Assembly (NCBI GenBank): GCA_009667805.1
Contig: CM019064.1
Location: 272,285,662-272,349,661, forward strand
DNA length: 64,000 nt
Reading direction: 5' to 3'
Source: Leptobrachium leishanense
Lineage: Eukaryota > Chordata > Amphibia > Anura > Megophryidae
In this document: positions 1 through 13,136 of the stretch, one piece after another
How the letters are laid out: each line of letters opens with the position of its first letter
Numbering within the stretch: position 1 is the first letter of the stretch
The notes under the pieces: model-generated
What the model was told of the DNA's origin: nothing
The model's input: only the letters and a program-made list of their open reading frames with translations
Databases searched by the model: none
Position numbers and translations under genes: made by a program

Positions 1-124
1 TTCTCTCGTTTTATCATCATTCTTATGCTGCCCGGTAGGGTGGCACAACACCCGCGTTAGTGCAATAATCTCTTGTGTATCTTCACCCTTGTATCATATG
101 TGTAACATATATTTTTCTCATCAG

Positions 125-560
125 GTATCTATGGCTCATCAGGAAGCAGAACCCTGGTATGCAGCAAGGATGTACGCCAGGTACTGGAAGCATTATAGTC
201 AAGCTATGCATTGGCTGTACAGGCATAAACGGGCATATAGACTGGCTGTGGGATCTATGTGTTCACCCCCGTGGTACCCCATTGACCCTTACCAAACTAG
301 TCGCTATGCAGACTGGGAAGGAGGAGATCCGTCTCGACAAAACGTCCACTTGAGGTCACAGAATGAAGCCGTGCAGCCCCAAAGAAGCCGTCCATGTTTA
401 AAGGTGTCCGAATCAAAAGAAAAAGTGTCCAACATGGAATATGAAGAAAAAGGTCAGGATTCTGAAGAGGAGGGGATTGAATGTGACCTCAGCAATATGG
501 AGATCACAGAGGAACTGCGGCAGTACTTTGCAGAGACTGAAAGGCACCGAGAAGAGCTAA
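125..560 (+). CDS. GEMIN8: GEMIN8, first coding exon (gem-associated protein 8)
   Basis: Gemin8 is a subunit of the SMN complex, which assembles Sm cores on spliceosomal snRNAs in the cytoplasm and accumulates in nuclear gems. The exon follows a pyrimidine-rich acceptor (ttttctcatcag, AG at 123-124) and ends at donor gtaagt (561). The start codon is at 131, giving MAHQEAEPWY. Family hallmarks are the Trp/Tyr-rich N-terminus (ARYWKHYSQAMHW), an acidic stretch and the highly conserved block ECDLSNMEITEELRQYFAE followed by TERHREEL. The reading frame is open further 5', but the acceptor and the family N-terminus favour 131. Coding part 131-560 is 143 codons plus one base and joins in phase to the exon at 14173. 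Non-coding first exon(s) and promoter lie outside the window. The middle of the protein is shorter than in mammals. Family assignment is from memory of the protein, not a search. Confidence 0.93.
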
Positions 561-667
561 GTAAGTGCCATAAGGGTGTGTTTCTAAGTTTAAGTTCTAA
601 ATTTTAGCCTAAAAGGATCTAACAATGCAAAAACTTTACCTCCAGCCTCCTCAGTGTGATTCAACAA

Positions 668-802
668 TTATTATTATTATTATTATTATTTTTTTGAGAA
701 AGTATTTTACCAGGAAGGATATGTTGAGATTTCTCTCGTTTTCAAGTATGTCCTGGGTGGCGAGTATGTACCGTTAGGTGTCTTGCCAAGGACACTTACT
801 GG
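668..802. repeat. (TTA)n microsatellite plus SINE fragment
   Basis: A (TTA)n run (668-690) leads into a poly-T and then a block beginning gtattttaccaggaaggat and ending ggacacttactgga. The same block occurs at 13137, 21440 and 36815, so it is a fragment of the tRNA-derived SINE described at 13137-13310. Confidence 0.75.
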
Positions 803-962
803 ATTTAGAATAGTAATTGACTTTTGATATACAGTACAGTAGAAATACAAAATCATTATGGCAGTTGTGTATCCAATTTATTATATGACGTATCTGATTA
901 AATCTGGTTGGGGGGGTCAATTTTTTTTGTGTTCTAGTATGACTAAATTTTATGTCCTAGAC

Positions 963-1146
963 CAGTGGTTCCTAACCACGATCCTCAAGTACCCCTAACA
1001 GGCCAGATTTTAAGAATTACCTTGGAGAAAAGCAGACTGAATCCTGCAATCACTGAGCAGCAAATCATATCACCTGTGCTGAGCTTCACATATCTGGAAA
1101 ACCTGACCTGTTAAGGGTACTTGAGGACTGCCGTTGGGAACCATTG
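963..1146. mobile_element. hAT-type MITE with perfect 8-bp TSD
   Basis: A 184-bp palindromic element starting CAGTGGTTCC and ending GGAACCATTG. It is flanked by identical 8-bp target duplications tcctagac at 955-962 and 1147-1154. The TIR sequence and 8-bp duplication are typical of hAT non-autonomous elements. Related copies are at 9210 and 39233. Confidence 0.88.
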
Positions 1147-2202
1147 TCCTAGACTGCTAGTCAGGCAGAAAATTACTCTTTGCCACCCATTACCCCAAAC
1201 AGGCCATGCCCATTATTCTGGTCATGGTCGCCCTAAACCTATCCCTGCACCTACTTCCCTCCCTGATTCAAACAGGAGCATCAATCTTGGGCTTTAGTAA
1301 AGCGACGTGCTATAAACCTAGACCATTTAACTAAATTTAAAATTGACTTGTTGCTGAGCGTGATAGTGACAGCAGCAGCCATACTAAGCAGAGGTCTTCA
1401 CTTGGGAGGCTTTCAATCTGCTCCCGCTAGACACCCCACAGGTTTTCAAGCAGCTTTGAATAAGTTATCTGAAGGTGAATGTAAAATGCCTCTCAATGCT
1501 GAAGCATAGAGATTAATTCAATTGGCTTTATCACGATAGTTGCTTATGCACCCATCGTCAGCTCGATAACATCTGCAGGTCAACAGCACTGAGTACATTT
1601 AGCAGCAGGAGTGCCAATGGAGACCGCGCTGTGGAAGAGGAGGGATGTTTTAAAAATAAATAATAAACATCTAGTTCAGGGTTTATTATTTTATTATTCA
1701 TATAAAACTCATGTTTTAATGGAGGTTTTAAAAGCAGCAGTCAGTTTGGCAGATGGTGGCACTCACTGCCCAGCTGAGATTGTCTCACTGATTCGCTTGT
1801 GCATGACTAATCAGATGCCTCTCGATACTTACTGCCCACCCAGCTGACTGTCCTTTTTTAAATTCTTGAATTGTAAATACGAATGACCCTCATTTACAAT
1901 TGCGCGAGCACCAAAACTGGTAGATTTCACCTTCTTCTGAAAGCTATTAATACTATTCATTACAATTCCTTTCTCACCTCTCTAACCCTATTGTTGGAGG
2001 GTGAGGAGTTAATTTATCTATTCATAAACTAGGAGACCTCAATGTCTGTCACACATGTAACATGTCAAGACGTCACACTGACAAGAGGGTGCCAACCATC
2101 TCTGTTCATGAAGCCCTCACCCATTTCTATAAAGTTGTCGAGTCCGTTCAATAAATGTTGACAACCTGCAAACAAGTGCAACTCCTCTGTAATCACTTAA
2201 AG

Positions 2203-2800
2203 GGTTATTCGAAGAGCATTGAACTTGAAACCGAATTGCATCGAACAGTGAATTCCACCGTATGGTGCAATTTTGTGGCAGCTCATCTATTCAGAAAGCT
2301 GTCAATTCACCAAATGCTGACATTTTGACAGCGAGATACAGTGCAGTTCGCCGCAATTCGTCGATCTTCTGCAGCAGCGAAATCGTCCCATAGAGAAGTA
2401 ATAGTTAATCTATTCGCAGAACAACAAACTACACCGAAGTTTCGGTGAAATGCCCAAATTTTCGGTGATTATTTAATTTTTGATTTCCAATTATTTTAAA
2501 TTTTTTTAAAAAAAGGTGCTTTTTAATTTTTTTTTATTCTGTAACGTGGTTTTTTGTTTGTTGTTTTTTTTGTTTCCACACCTTTCCATGCATTTTTGTT
2601 TTAAACACCTTTTAAAGAATAGCAGAGCTATTTTTTTTTATTTTTTCCCCTTAGCGTTTGGACTGATTGGCGGCTCCACATTCGGCGCAATTTGGGGACC
2701 CTGTGGTGAATCGTGAGCTCACCAACAGGGTCGGCGAACTGGAATCGCCGAAGTACGCTGAACGAGAAAGCACTGAAATTTCACTGAAAATTTTGGGGAT
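2203..2800. mobile_element. Harbinger-type element, truncated copy
   Basis: Begins with agggttattcgaagagcat and contains a long AT-rich centre with conserved blocks (caccgtatggtgcaatttt; ggggaccctgtggtgaat). The blocks recur at 39966, 44582 and, in the opposite orientation, in the complete copy at 53568-54496. The right terminal repeat is missing here. No transposase is encoded. Confidence 0.65.
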
Positions 2801-5800
2801 TTCTAAATAGTGCTGCTTTGCTTTGTCTTTGTAGTCTTGGGTAATCAAATATGAAAATGTCATATTTTCCCTATTTGATAACGCAAACCTAGGCGATTTA
2901 TTAGCAATAACATCCTTTAATGTTGGCTTCCCGTTCTTTCCATTCCAGGTGACGCAGTATTATGCAAATGCAAACCCGTTCTGTGTTTCTTCAGTTCTTT
3001 CTACCAAAGTCATTCAGCTTTGTTTTCATCGTGGTTTCCACCATAGTTTAGTCTGAAGTTCTGCATCGTACTCTTCAGTGTTTCCACTGGAGTCCAATGA
3101 AGATCGTATCTTTAACGCACCAAAGTGGGAAGATCAGTGAAGGTCTCTCAAAAGACAATAGATGTAGTTGACTTCTACTGAAGATTGACCGTGGTACTGT
3201 TGTTCAGCAGTGCTGAAGCAACTTTGCTTGCATAGCCAAAGTTTTTATATTGCAAGAATGATGCTTAGTGAATAACCTTATTATGCTCGCACAAAATATC
3301 TGATGTGAGCTACAGTTGTTCACTATTTAAAAGGAGTACAGCTACATTTACTATAGAGCTCACTCTCTTGTTTGTGATGCATAGGAATTTTTTGTTTCAC
3401 ATCTATAAGAACTATGCAGAGGGAGGTGTCAAACTCTGCCCCCCCAATTACAACTCCCATATTTCTCTGGCCATATATTCAAAGAGTTGTGGGAAATGTA
3501 GGTCCTCAACATCTGGGAGGACGGTATTTGAGATCCTCGATTTAAGGAGCTCCCTTTGCTTTCTATATATTTATTTAAAATATGTTCAAAGTTTTATGTG
3601 GTTTTCAGAATGATTATGGAGTTGTTAGTGCATCCCTATGCTGGACGCTCTCACCTTCGAGGTGCATAAAGGTCGAGGTCTATGTATGTAGTTAATTTGG
3701 GCATATTCACACATTTCGCATCTTCAGCCTTTATATAACCTTTAGGATATATGTTAATTGACGTGTTTTACATTTTATAGATGTAAGGATCACGTTTAGA
3801 TAGAGCCCATTTTTTTTACAGGGCGCAGCCTGCTTTCCACAAAGTCGTGAGCACTTCCTCCAAATCATCATTACTATGCCAAGCTCAGCTTCACTTAAAC
3901 ATTGCAATCCCACGCTTTAAAGTCTCCATAACAACAGGGCCGAGGGCTTAGAAAGGCTCCATTGACGAGATTCAATAGGGGCTCTTCAACACGGAGAGGA
4001 CTGGAAGCCTGAGGGAAAACAAAAGGGAGAAAAACACTCGGTAAAATGGAGTCCTAGCATTCTGAATTTATATCAGTCATGGATGCCTTGGTGGACCCTC
4101 CCCTGGCATATCTATTTTCATTCATGGAGGGAAATGTGTTTACTCTGAATTTCTGTTAATTCAGAAAACAAGTTTTTTTTAATTTATTTTTCCTTTTTCT
4201 TAATTCCTGTGCAAAAAAAATTTTTTATGGCTTGGTAGAAGTAGCAATTCAGTTTAAAAAAATATGTGCAAAATCCTGTAACTCTATAACAGCGATGTGG
4301 AAATTTTAAAAAATATCTACTTGTCCTGAGAAGAAATATTATTTCAACAAAATAGTATTAGGTCTTTATTCTTATTCACGTAGAGAACAAATACATTAAT
4401 GTGATCAACAGCCATAGGTGAGTGGTTAGTTTAAATAGAACTTCTTATTGCATTGCAGTTTACTCACACTCATACAACCCACACAATACAGATCACAGTA
4501 ATGTGTGCTGTGTATGAGTATCATAGCGTAACCACAGCAATAAAACTCACAAATAATTTATATTATTGACAAACCCAAAATATTAGAGTAGTTGGAGAGG
4601 CCCAACAGTGGTTCTACTGAACATCCAAGGTTTTGGGAATTACTGGGCATGTAGGTACCGACTACTTGTTTGAGCTACCTGAAACCCCTCAGGTAAACAC
4701 CTCTGACCTCCCACTCCCAAATAAACCCTGTTCCCCCTCCAACCCCAGATAGACACCACTGACCCTAGACACACAGACCTAGAGCTGAACCATTACACCA
4801 GCTGTGTGTCATGGTGAGGGAGAGCTAACTGCCCCTACCCACGCAGTCACATGGAAATCACAGTCCTCATATTCAGCAGGTCCCCAGTGGGCTCCATATT
4901 CCAGCTGGCCAGGCTGTATGACTCTCAGTGGCAGGAAAGCATTTTTAAAGCTCGAGCTCTGAGCGTGCTCCTGCACTGAGCAGAGCTAGGTGATTGCTAT
5001 TTGCTGGTATGGCCTCAATCAGCAGCCTGGGGAGGTAGGGGGTGTGCCAGCAGCTCCCTCCTGCACAGCCTGATTTAAACACTCACCAGCTGCGCCAATC
5101 GGTGGCTGCAAGTACTGAAGCCCTGCCTGCAAAAAGGAGGTGCTGAGCGCTGCATCATACCTTAACAGCAGCCACTTGTCCGGCGCCTGGATGAATCTGT
5201 CCTGGGCGTCGGGCTATACGAATTGTCTATCCCTGCTATAAAAATGCACTTATAAATTTGTTCTATATTTTTTAAGATATGAGAATGAGTCCTGTGCACA
5301 CGGATATAAAATGTTATCAAATTACATAAATTTATAATTATTTATAAACAAAAATAACATAACAATTTATGTGAATTCTAAAGTAGCATCATTCATCAAA
5401 TTACATAAACAAAATTACTATGCAAAAGTATTTAAAATATTGTAGGGTCTTGAATGCTGCACATATAACATCCTGAGTAGGGGTCAGCTGATTATCGGGC
5501 TCGACATAGCGTTTTTTTCAGGTTATCGGTATTGGCATATTCCATTGCTGATATACCGATAACCAGGACTTTTTTTTTACTGCCAGTATACACCAGTACT
5601 CCGTACGCCACATACTAGCAGAGTAGACGCACCTCCGCAGAGTTGCTGTGGACATTTGCAGCCGTTCGGTGAAGATCCGCAGTTCAGCGCCCCTCTGGCG
5701 CTGATCGTGGACTTCTCCCACAGGGGCTGACATCTTGGATGATAGTAATGAAAAGAGCAGATCCTCAAGTGAAAAATGGTGCCATAAAAAATCCTTTTTT

Positions 5801-6037
5801 CAGGGGAGTAAGCAAGCCCCATGGTGCTAAAACATGTGACGTTTCGGCTCAATAGCCTTAATCCTACATCTTGGATGATGTCAGCTGCCTGTGGGACCTA
5901 GCCCCACCCACTGACATCATCAAGTCAGAAACAGGAATCCCCCACCAGGAATTCTCTATGGGGGAGATTCAGTTCAGGGGTCCCTTGGATCCCCCCGTAT
6001 CTCTGGAACCATAGAGGCTAGAAGGTCATATGATGTA

Positions 6038-6072
6038 TCATTGGAAAGGCCAGAGTATAGCCTTTCCAATGA
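6038..6072. repeat. Perfect 35-bp hairpin (TCATTGGAAAGGC arms)
   Basis: Arms TCATTGGAAAGGC and GCCTTTCCAATGA flank a 9-base loop. Similar hairpins are at 16091, 46410 and 46702. Confidence 0.85.
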
Positions 6073-6171
6073 TACCAAGCATGACTGGTGTTTTTGTAAA
6101 ATAAAATTAGAAACTTGTATTTATTTTATTTTCTTCTAATGCAGCATTATTGATCACTTTTTAATTATAAA

Positions 6172-6420
6172 GTGAACCATAATGCTGCACTGTGGAGCTC
6201 TCTGATGCACTCATACACACTGCACATTACTGTGTGTTTATTGCTGTGCAGCTTTGTGATACGCTCATACACACTGCACATTACTGTATCAGAGAGCTCC
6301 ACGGCAATAAAACTCACAGCAATGTGCAGTGTTTTTTTTAAAAAATTTTTATTGTTGTGGAACTCTGCGATACGCTCATACACACCGCACATTACTGTGA
6401 GTTACCGGTCACATTGAGCA
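6172..6420. repeat. Imperfect tandem and inverted repeats (atacactgcacattactgt unit)
   Basis: The unit centred on ctcatacacactgcacattactg occurs three times (about 6208, 6265 and 6375), plus an inverted copy with gcaataaaactcacagcaatg. Related single copies lie near 4490-4560 and 25100-25180. The open frames across it are products of the repeat, not genes. Confidence 0.6.
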
Positions 6421-7018
6421 CTGAGATTTTTTTACCCAAAATATTGTTTCTCTCTCTACTTCTGACGTTTAATGTGTTTTGTTTTATAGGTCCCCCTCAC
6501 CCCCCCCCCCCCATTTTTCTGTGTTCTGGAAAGCTAAGTTATCTTCCAAACACTCTTATTTTTTTCAGTTGTAATGTTTACAATTGACACCAGATTTGTG
6601 TAGAAAGTGATTTTTAAAAAATTTCAATGTACAGAATATTGCCACTTGTTATTGGTTACCGGCCTGAAAGGTGGCCGATAATCGGTACTGAAAAAATTAT
6701 ATTGTTCTATCCCTAATCGTGATGGTTTTTGAAACCGTGGCATCATCTAAAATCTATTGAGTCTTTTACAATGTCCGTAAACTATTCCTGAATTCCTGAA
6801 TCTTATCCCTGTACAGTAGTGAGGGATTGCCGAGCGCTCCTCGTATTCTGCCCTCTCCCTGGCTGTTGTGATACAGTAGTAAAGTTTAAAGAATTTTGTT
6901 TTTGTACTACAGAATTGAGGGGTGCTCATTGTAGCTTCTTAGAGTAATAAAGGATGACAGGAGCGAGATCTCAGAGAATTTAGTTTTTCCCTGGGGGGGT
7001 CACACTAATCGAGCTTTT

Positions 7019-7316
7019 ACCCCCTTAACACCAGGCGAGTGGTGCCTGGTGGGAGGGGTTAACGCTGGCAGGACATGCCGCTAGGTGCTGCTGTAGGCCT
7101 CTCCTTCGGACCGCTCACACAGCTGATGCGCAACTCGCGTCATTAGCTGGAGGGGGACGGCCTGACTAAAGGCAGTCCCACAGCATCTAATAGCACGCCC
7201 TGAGTGCTAGGCTGAGAGGCAGCCCATAGAGGTCAACGGGGCCTACTAGTACGCCCAGCAGCTTCAAGGCCCACCTGTCGCAGGGATGGCATTGTACACC
7301 CTGCCATGTGAAAGGG
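7019..7316. mobile_element. piggyBac-like MITE
   Basis: The right end reads aaaggg followed by TTAA (7317-7320). The left end is cccccttaacaccaggcgag, where the flanking TTAA appears degenerate. The interior (caggcgag near one end, cgcagggatggcattgtac near the other) matches the better preserved copy at 61703-62001. Terminal CCCTT/AAGGG with TTAA flanks is the piggyBac signature. Confidence 0.6.
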
Positions 7317-8471
7317 TTAACAGGCTTAAAAATCAGGTAATATATGCTTGTTTTTCATTGCATTTCCAATGCAAATTTGAGAATACCCCTTTTTTTTTTT
7401 TTTCTGTGGTAAAATGGTTAAACAGCGCATGAGCTTCATCAAAACTTGGTGGTCCGAGTCGTCAAAGGGGATTTCGATGAATGTTCGCTCCATGTGATAC
7501 ATACATATTTTGTTAAGCATTTTATAGCAATTTCGATAGACCATGGGAACTACATTTCTTTGTTTTATCTCGTGGTGATGTGTATACGGTTACATGTCCT
7601 GCAGTTTTGCAACCATGTCATTTCACCAATCTTGGAACCCTCCTGCGTTTGCTTGCTGTCATACGTATCCACGTAGCATTTTCATAGTCCTCCATCTCCC
7701 TATATTGTGTGTTGTTTTAGCTTTTTCTGCTTTGCTGGATTTTGTCTAACATTTTAAAATGACCGTAAACTGGCCTGACGTGTAGTCAGCGGAGTGATTA
7801 CCCTGGCAGGTCTCTCTGTATTCTGTGGGATATAAACCGTGCATTCGTATCCTGACTATCCTTTGTATCTTATCTGGTGAATTAAATTCCTCATATCAGG
7901 TAAATTATTGTAGAATCTTCCTTTATGTCCATCTGCAAAGAATGTTACTCTTCAATTAGTATGATTTCCAGTCACGCACCGATTGATGAATGCCTCTCTG
8001 GGAACTGCTGGGATTTCTAGCACTCCCAGAGTCATGATTATGTGCTTGGGAAGTTTAACTTCATGATTCTCTCATGCGACCGCGCAGTGCGTCTTATTGG
8101 ATGGGGACTGACGGCTAAACAGCAGCTAAGGTGCTGGGGAACGGGACGGAGTTTCAATAGATAGACAGGGGTGAAACGCAGCCACCAAAGAGCTACAGTA
8201 TATGGTTCTTTGTGGGATAATTGTTTTCTCTCTTCAAAAATATTATTCTTTATTTAGATGTACAATATGTATCTGCATGGCCTAAACGTGTAAGCATACC
8301 GGCTAATTTGCTGCAGATGTGCTTTAGGCAAATGACATGACAGAATCTGCTATTATAGAGGTGTTCTCCAAAACTAGGCACCCATGAGGCCCTTTGCCAT
8401 CTCTCTATAATTCCTAGATTATTTCACATTGGGTAGAACCCCTTCGACAAATGGAAAATGAATGAGCCTTA

Positions 8472-8653
8472 CAGGGTTATTCAGAGAAAGGTGAAAACCA
8501 GGAGAACTGGCAGGAGAAGAGAACAATCTAGACCAAATAGCCGATTTGGAAAGTGAGATTAATAAGAGAATTTTTCTGGTTTGACTATTTTGACCTAGAA
8601 TTTTCATTTCTCCAGACATTCTCTTGAATTTCACCTTTCTTTGAATAGACCTG
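8472..8653. mobile_element. Palindromic Harbinger-type MITE (about 180 bp)
   Basis: Starts cagggttattcagagaaagg after TTA and ends with the inverted form tttgaatagacctg. The two halves are near-complementary, with the shared core aaattctaggtcaaaatag. Further copies: 22171, 25210 and 51286. Confidence 0.75.
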
Positions 8654-9209
8654 ATATTGTGCGGCCTCCAATAATGAAGAAAAGGCTATGGCTGTTGTTG
8701 CTTAGTGTAAGCAGTTTGAGCACGTGGCTTATAGTACAGCTTCTCTCATTATTGTGGATACATATGGTGTAGGCAGGTAAATGGGATATCGTACATCTTC
8801 TACTGGTGGATCCACCACGATCAGGCTTAAATTTACCAGGAAAAACAAAACAGACTAGTGAAATATTGAAAGTTCCTCGCCTTCGTATGGCATTTCAAAA
8901 TTACAGATAGTGATCAATTTCACAGCTGCTTTAATTCCTCGTTTTATGAATCTATTGTCTCTTTTATCATTCACCAGTAGGTTGGCCAGCTAGTTACTTT
9001 GTTTCTAGGAAAATTTTGACTGACACATGGTCTATCATCAAATATGGCAGATCAATAACTAGCCTTGAAGGTGAATCTCTAGCCCTATCAACCTGTAGGG
9101 ATTAACACTTCTTTGCGTTGTCCTGGAAATCCTAAACACTGAGGTGGTAAGGCATTTACATTCCATGACAACAGGTTTAACAGTCATCTCACACCTTGAT
9201 CATGTTGAT

Positions 9210-9396
9210 CATTGGTTCCTAACCTCGGTCTTCAAGTCTCACTAACAGTCCAGGTTTTAAGGTTTGCCTTGGGGAAATGCAGACTGAATCCTGCAATCAC
9301 TGAGCAGCAAATCATATCACCTGTGTTGCGCTTCAGATATCTGGAAAACCTGGCTCTTAAGAGGACTTGAGGACCAGGGTTGAGAACCACTTACAT
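9210..9396. mobile_element. hAT-type MITE, diverged copy
   Basis: Same family as 963-1146, sharing the core gaatcctgcaatcactgagc and agcaaatcatatcacctgtg. Ends are cattggttcctaacc and gggttgagaaccactt. I could not find a clear target duplication. Confidence 0.75.
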
Positions 9397-11090
9397 AGAT
9401 GGTTCAAAAACAAGCTCCACCAATTCAGTATTTATGTGACTGCCAGTTTAATCTGATGTTCCTATCAAAATAACCAATCTCTTCCACAGACTTCCTTCCA
9501 AAAATGTACTCTTTAGTAAGGATTTTGAGCACAGGGCAGGGCTTTCCAAGACATGTGATGCCATGACATGTGATGTGCCTTTACAATACAGGTTGAGTGT
9601 ATCTTGTACAGAAATATGAAATTTGTGACTTTTACACAAGTGCTCACTGGAACGAGCACTTGCACAGACAGGAGCCGCCTCCACTGCTCATCGATTGGTG
9701 TGACAAGGAGTGCGCTCAGCCCGATCCTGTCCTGATGCTGCAGCACACGACTGAGACATGTATCATCTCATTGACTGGTCGCGTGCATGCGCTGTTCGAA
9801 TGTAAAGCGCTCCAGTGACTTCTGCTTTCTAGAAGCCTGGAGCAGAAGTGAAGGGAAGATCCCAACACCACAAGAAATACTGATGGTTTTGGGTAATCTA
9901 ATAGAAATTTAAAAAATAGATGTAGAATAGAGTGAGTGGGATGTTGTGGACCATATAAGGGGGGTTAGAATATAATATTTGTTTAACCTTTTGCAATTGT
10001 CTGGTTCAGCAAAAATTCACATGAAATGTTCCCTGGCTGTGCAAAGTAGATTGTGATAGAAACATGTTTAATGAATTAGAGAAAAATAGATTTTATAACA
10101 AGAACTTGGGTTGCCTAGACTTGGCTCATACTTTGGCAAAACCTCTTAAATTTTTCCACTTGATGCTTTGTGTTTGTCTTTTTTTTTTTTTTTTCTTCAG
10201 CCTGGCATCCACTTTGGAAGAGATTTCAACATTCCCACATCCCACCTCCCCTCTTCCCCCTCATCATCATTTTGTATGCTTAAACCGTGCATCTGCTGCC
10301 ATTTACCAAGTCTCATGCCAGAATCCGTCATGTTGTGAGGCAGGTTTCTTACCCAATACGTTGTATAAATTATGTTAGGATTCAGTAGGATTTTAGATAT
10401 GAGTTGTCAAAAGGTCGTTACCACACATATATCCAAATTATAAGATTTATCTTTCCAAAGTTCCATGATTTAAGGTTGTACTAATGGAACTGTCTGCATA
10501 CTGCAGTATTCCTATACATGTACCAGCATACCACACAAAGTATGTGCTGCAGATATGTGGACATCGTGAATATTGTAAACCCACTTTACAATTTCCATAA
10601 TGGCTAAAATAAGATGGCTATTGTCCATCTGGAAACACGACAGGTGCCAAAGTTATCCTGCGTTATAGTACAGACACTCAAGATACAAAGTTGATAGTGT
10701 AATGATGAAAATAGTCTCTTTTTTTTTCTTTGTCTTTTTGCTATCGGTTCCAGTGGCTGGTAAAAGTGGTTAGCAATCAAGAGACATTTTTAGTATCTGG
10801 CATGGCATGTGGTCTATTCCCAATGAAATATAAGTTTGCCCATCAAGGTCTGCCTAGGAAGAGCTCATGAATCGTCGTATTCAACATATGCTTCTTATAC
10901 TATTGCTACAAGATTTTTTTCTTCAGTGAATGTTCTGTCTCTTATTTTGCTTGCCATCTACACAAACCCTCTGCAATATTATGGTGACAGTGTGTTTTCT
11001 GCCTCCTCTGGGTGGTCTTCAGTTTCTTGCATTCGTTGGGTTGTACCTGTGCATTGACCGAATGAAGATATTTCCTTTCTGCGGCATTAA

Positions 11091-11403
11091 GGCCGGGGTC
11101 AGATGAGCAGTAATAAGAACGGAAGGAACGTCCATGAGAGTGGACGTTCCTTCCATTCTGACGTCTGCCTTGCTGAACGCAGTTAGTGCGCTCAGTGTTG
11201 CAAGGCTCGATCCTCCTATGGAGGATCCTGCTTTTCAGCCCCGTCAAAGCACGTCTAGCGTTTTGACGGGGAGGCTTTGTGCCCAGACGCTTGTAGTGTG
11301 CGCAATTCGTGCGCGCGCTACAGTGTGTGACCGGCCCCGTTGCGACGAACGCCAGGAGGCACCTCAGTACGGGCGCACCTAGTGCACTTGTCTGACCCCG
11401 GCC
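11091..11403. mobile_element. MITE with GGCCGGGGTCAGA ends and TAA TSD
   Basis: A 313-bp element starting ggccggggtcagatgagc and ending tgtctgaccccggcc, flanked on both sides by TAA (11088-11090, 11404-11406). It is GC-rich relative to its surroundings. Relatives: 19625, 23548, 37506 and 58710. The TWA duplication suggests PIF/Harbinger. Confidence 0.8.
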
Positions 11404-12505
11404 TAAGTGGCTAAACAGTTTAACAGTAGCTCTGTTTAGGGTTTGGGAACTATTGGATGATATTTTAGAAGCTCGGAAAAGCTACTATCCTGTTGGCTAG
11501 TATTTAGAGTCCGCCATCTCCATGATGTTCCCTACAGGACGTCATGATGGAGGACATTCATTCTCAGGCATGTTTTTGTATACAGCGTTGTGCTGCACAA
11601 GCAGGCTGTAAAGATAAACCTAGATATTTACTAGTACCATCCACATGTCTGCATGATTAAAGAGTTTGCTTAAAGCATGTTTTCATGGTATGAAATGGTC
11701 TGCTGCAGTGACGGGTAGTGATGACATACATTCCAAAATGATGTATACTGTGCAACACCCAGCAATCCATATTTTGTTTTTTTATATTAAATCTATTATT
11801 TCTGAAGAGTGTTATCCATAACCTCTGATCTTGTGTGTGTATGTATACAGGCCAGATCACTGGCATCCAGTATTTACATGATTTGATGGTCAAAATGGTA
11901 ATTTTACCATGGCAGGATAACCGTGTTGTTGATAATGAGGCTGTAAACTGTGTTTATATACAGTAAAGAAGTCTCATCACACTTGGGAAAAGCTCTGACA
12001 TTCCCAACGCATCTGCTGTCCAGTCAGTCACACACATTTTTTAGACACTTGAGGCCTAAGGCATTTCCTTTCTTGAATTACAATTTTCTTTCCACACTAT
12101 AAGCAGAGTCTGCTTCTCTGCTCCCATGCTTGGCTCGACAGACGATTTTCCCTCCTCCCTCTCATTATTTGCTGGGCTTATAATAAAACAATAAAATGTT
12201 ATATAATTAAGAATGGAGCTTCAATCAGTCCTGCAGCAAGTAAAGGCATTTACGTTTTCTCGTAACAATGCAGAGGGCTTATACATGGTTTCTAATACAG
12301 AGTTCATCTCTTAGGTGAGTGATTTCAAATGCAGTTCTCCTAGACGTATAGATCAGCAAATCCCACGCAGAAGAGCTCTAAAGACGACAGAAACCAGGCA
12401 AACAGTAATATCAGTTTAATATAGGACTCCTATAGACACAAATGGCCACTAACACATAGGTGTGACAATTTACACTTAACAAATTTAAATAAAATCTCAC
12501 CTGTA

Positions 12506-13085
12506 ATGGGTGTTCTAGTTTTCAGATGCACCTCTCACACCTCGCCCCTTTGTCAATCTCTACATTGGTTCCCTGTCTCCTATAGAATCCAATTCAAAAT
12601 ACTGGTTCTCACGTACAAAGCTCTCCATAACCGCGCCCCTGCCTATATATCCTCCCTTATTATTAGCAGGTATATCCCGCCCACTTCGCTCTGCCAATGA
12701 TCTGATGCTATCAGCTCCCCGTACCTGCACCCCCAACTCCCGCCTTCAGGACTTCTCCCGAGCTGCCCCCTTTCTATGGAACTCCCTCCCCCGCAACATC
12801 AGACTCTGCCTGTCTCTCCAGTCCTTCAAGAAGTCTCTGAAAACCCATCGGCTCACTCCATAATCCCCCCCCCCCACTGTACATTTCTTGCTCCTTCTTC
12901 CCACTCAGCCCACATGCTACCCACTACTTCTTGTACTCTATTCACCATCACCTAGTGTGTCCCCCTCTTCTCTAAGATTGTAAGCTCTCGAGCAGGGTCC
13001 TCTCTCCTACTGTTCTTTGTATATTTGTTATTCTGTCTCTCCCATTGTACAGCGCTACAGAACTTGTTGGCGCTTTATAAATGCT
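12506..13085 (+). mobile_element. L2-type LINE, 3' end (decayed)
   Basis: The plus strand reads in pieces as the C-terminal end of an L2 reverse transcriptase (LHWFPVSYRIQFKILVLTYK, then interrupted by a stop). The L2 3' UTR signature follows: ttgtaagctctcgagcaggg and gcgctttataaatg. It is 5' truncated, as usual for LINEs. Confidence 0.8.
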
Positions 13086-13136
13086 TGTAACTATAACATC
13101 ATTACAAAATATAGATAGACTTTTTTGGAGAATTTT

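Larger units (their letters stand above)
5465..6715. repeat. Complex dispersed repeat with internal hairpin
   Basis: The block starts near ggtcagctgattatcgg and ends near gataatcggtactg. Its internal text (pale copies at 42340-42900 and 46205-46300) includes a line of the form ggatccccccgtatctctgg followed by the hairpin at 6038-6072. It looks like a non-autonomous transposon, but I cannot define its termini. Confidence 0.45.

Noticed and set aside
6172..6417. 81-codon frame with repeated SYTLHITV
   Set aside because: Produced by the local imperfect tandem repeat.
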